DNA of 6,303 nucleotides from an uncultured Acidobacteriaceae bacterium (GTDB lineage Bacteria; Acidobacteriota; Terriglobia; Terriglobales; Acidobacteriaceae), in contig CAIMNN010000161.1 of NCBI GenBank assembly GCA_903842845.1, positions 1 through 6,303 of the forward strand, in the 5' to 3' direction. Shown piece after piece: positions 5,924-6,303 of this stretch. Under the pieces are notes generated by a model that saw nothing but the letters and a program-made list of their open reading frames with translations, was not told the DNA's origin and made no database searches. Each line of letters begins with the position of its first letter. The first letter of the stretch is position 1. The position numbers and the translations under genes were made by a program.

Positions 5924-5991
5924 GTCATTCTAAGCCAAGCAATCCGCGCTTACGCGCGGATTGCTGAGCCGAAGAATCCGCAGTTGCTTTT
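5924..5991. repeat. GTCATTC...GAAT dispersed repeat, copy B, with an inserted hairpin
   Basis: GTCATTCTAAGC opens the element and CGAAGAATCCGCAGTTGC begins its end, matching copy A, but 34 bases lie between them. These contain AGCAATCCGCGC (5938-5949) and GCGCGGATTGCT (5954-5965), a perfect 12-bp stem with loop TTAC. It begins 12 bases after the ROK stop codon, so it may also serve as a transcript-end hairpin, though no T-run follows directly. Confidence 0.7.
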
Positions 5992-6022
5992 GGCGGGTGG
6001 CCCATATCAGGCTTGGAATAAA

Positions 6023-6062
6023 TATGCGGGCACCCCACTTCTCGCTTTTGAGAAGTGGGATG
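6023..6062. repeat. Intergenic hairpin repeat, CTCGCTTTTG-loop family, copy 2
   Basis: CCCACTTCTC (6034-6043) pairs perfectly with GAGAAGTGGG (6050-6059) over the loop GCTTTT. The flank GGGCACCCC (6028-6036) parallels GGGTGCCCC of copy 1. The arms differ from copy 1 while pairing is kept. Confidence 0.65.
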
Positions 6063-6093
6063 AAAACTATTTCCATCGCAGAGACGACAGCGC

Positions 6094-6119
6094 AACTGAG
6101 AACTGACAACTGACAACTG
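6094..6119. repeat. AACTGAC 7-bp tandem repeat
   Basis: AACTGAG, AACTGAC, AACTGAC, AACTG run head to tail from 6094 to 6119, three full units and one partial. Read on the other strand this is the CAGTTGTCAGTT motif seen as short intergenic arrays in many bacterial genomes. Confidence 0.7.
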
Positions 6120-6132
6120 CTTTTCGCGTCGG

Positions 6133-6158
6133 CCGCACCACTTCTCGCTTTTTTGCGG
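6133..6158. repeat. CTCGCTTTT hairpin repeat, partial copy 3
   Basis: CCACTTCTCGCTTTT (6138-6152) is identical to 15 bases of copy 2, but the 3' arm is replaced: TTGCGG follows. A weak alternative stem, CCGCA (6133-6137) with TGCGG (6154-6158), closes it. It looks like a decayed or recombined copy. Confidence 0.5.
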
Positions 6159-6220
6159 AACCATGCCGGCGATTGTGAACTCACACCGGCAGCATTTGTA
6201 GCATGCGGCAGACTGTGCTC

Positions 6221-6303
6221 TCAAGGCATGATGGTCACAAGGCTCGTCGAGGAACCATATTCAAAGTCGGCATAAGTTAAACCGCCCGTCTGGGAATCGA
6301 TCA
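6221..6303 (-). CDS. C-terminal end of an unrecognised protein (partial)
   Basis: Reading the minus strand from the window edge gives 26 codons ending in TGA at 6223-6221. The peptide is IDSQTGGLTYADFEYGSSTS followed by LVTIMP. It has the balanced composition of a real protein end, with aromatic and hydroxyl residues as in beta-strand-rich or extracytoplasmic proteins, unlike the repeat translations next to it. The start and most of the gene lie beyond the window. No family can be named. It converges on the ROK gene. Confidence 0.5.
   Translation of the reverse strand, partial: IDSQTGGLTYADFEYGSSTSLVTIMP

Larger units (their letters stand above)
5912..6220. other. Repeat-filled convergent intergenic region
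   Basis: About 309 bp between the ROK gene and the converging minus-strand gene end. It holds an enlarged copy of the GTCATTC element, two copies of the CTCGCTTTT hairpin, a short AACTGAC tandem array, and a further dyad, TGCCGG (6164-6169) with CCGGCA (6186-6191), which has TGTGA/TCACA nested inside. Open frames across it on the minus strand only translate these repeats, so I call no gene here. Confidence 0.7.

Noticed and set aside
5912..6220. CRISPR array or IS element in the repeat cluster
   Set aside because: No regular direct repeats with spacers of even length, no transposase frame and no terminal inverted repeats with a target duplication.
5925..6224. Two minus-strand frames across the convergent spacer
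   Set aside because: They consist of translated repeats (for example QLSVVSSQL from the heptamer array) and have no protein-like core.

Overview
The window looks like a stretch of ordinary chromosome from a moderately GC-rich, Gram-negative-type bacterium. The best guess is Acidobacteriota (Terriglobia: relatives of Granulicella, Terriglobus or Edaphobacter). This rests on C-rich third codon positions, on exported proteins, and above all on intergenic repeats that I associate with those genomes: GTCATTC...GAAT elements ending in GCATTTGCTTTT or GCAGTTGCTTTT, and GGGTGCCCC hairpins with a CTCGCTTTT loop. No marker gene is present, so the assignment is inference.

Layout: a GT4 glycosyltransferase resembling SqdX/SQD2 lies on the minus strand (15-1247). 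It is divergent from a DtxR/MntR-family metalloregulator (1403-2071). A membrane-anchored or exported thioredoxin-like protein with a CANC active site follows 62 bp later on the same strand (2134-2775), and its ribosome binding site sits in the loop of a 9-bp inverted repeat. A strong GC hairpin (2789-2832) closes this pair. A 447-bp gap follows; it holds only a doubtful small minus-strand ORF and an AT-rich palindromic upstream region. Next come a secreted serine hydrolase of the beta-lactamase class C/penicillin-binding-protein fold (3223-4608), a repeat-rich spacer (4609-4900), and a ROK-family sugar kinase or regulator-like protein (4901-5911). A second repeat-rich spacer (5912-6220) follows. 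The last 83 bases hold the C-terminal end of an unrecognised minus-strand gene that converges on the ROK gene.

The genes do not form an obvious pathway. The regulator and the thioredoxin may share a transcript. The serine hydrolase and the ROK gene are each separated by repeats and appear to have their own promoters. I see no phage, transposase, CRISPR array or defence system. The most interesting signals are small-scale: the hairpin around the thioredoxin ribosome binding site, an unusual metal-ligand set in the DtxR protein, a missing zinc cysteine in the ROK protein, and a repeat family whose stems differ but stay paired while the loop is constant.
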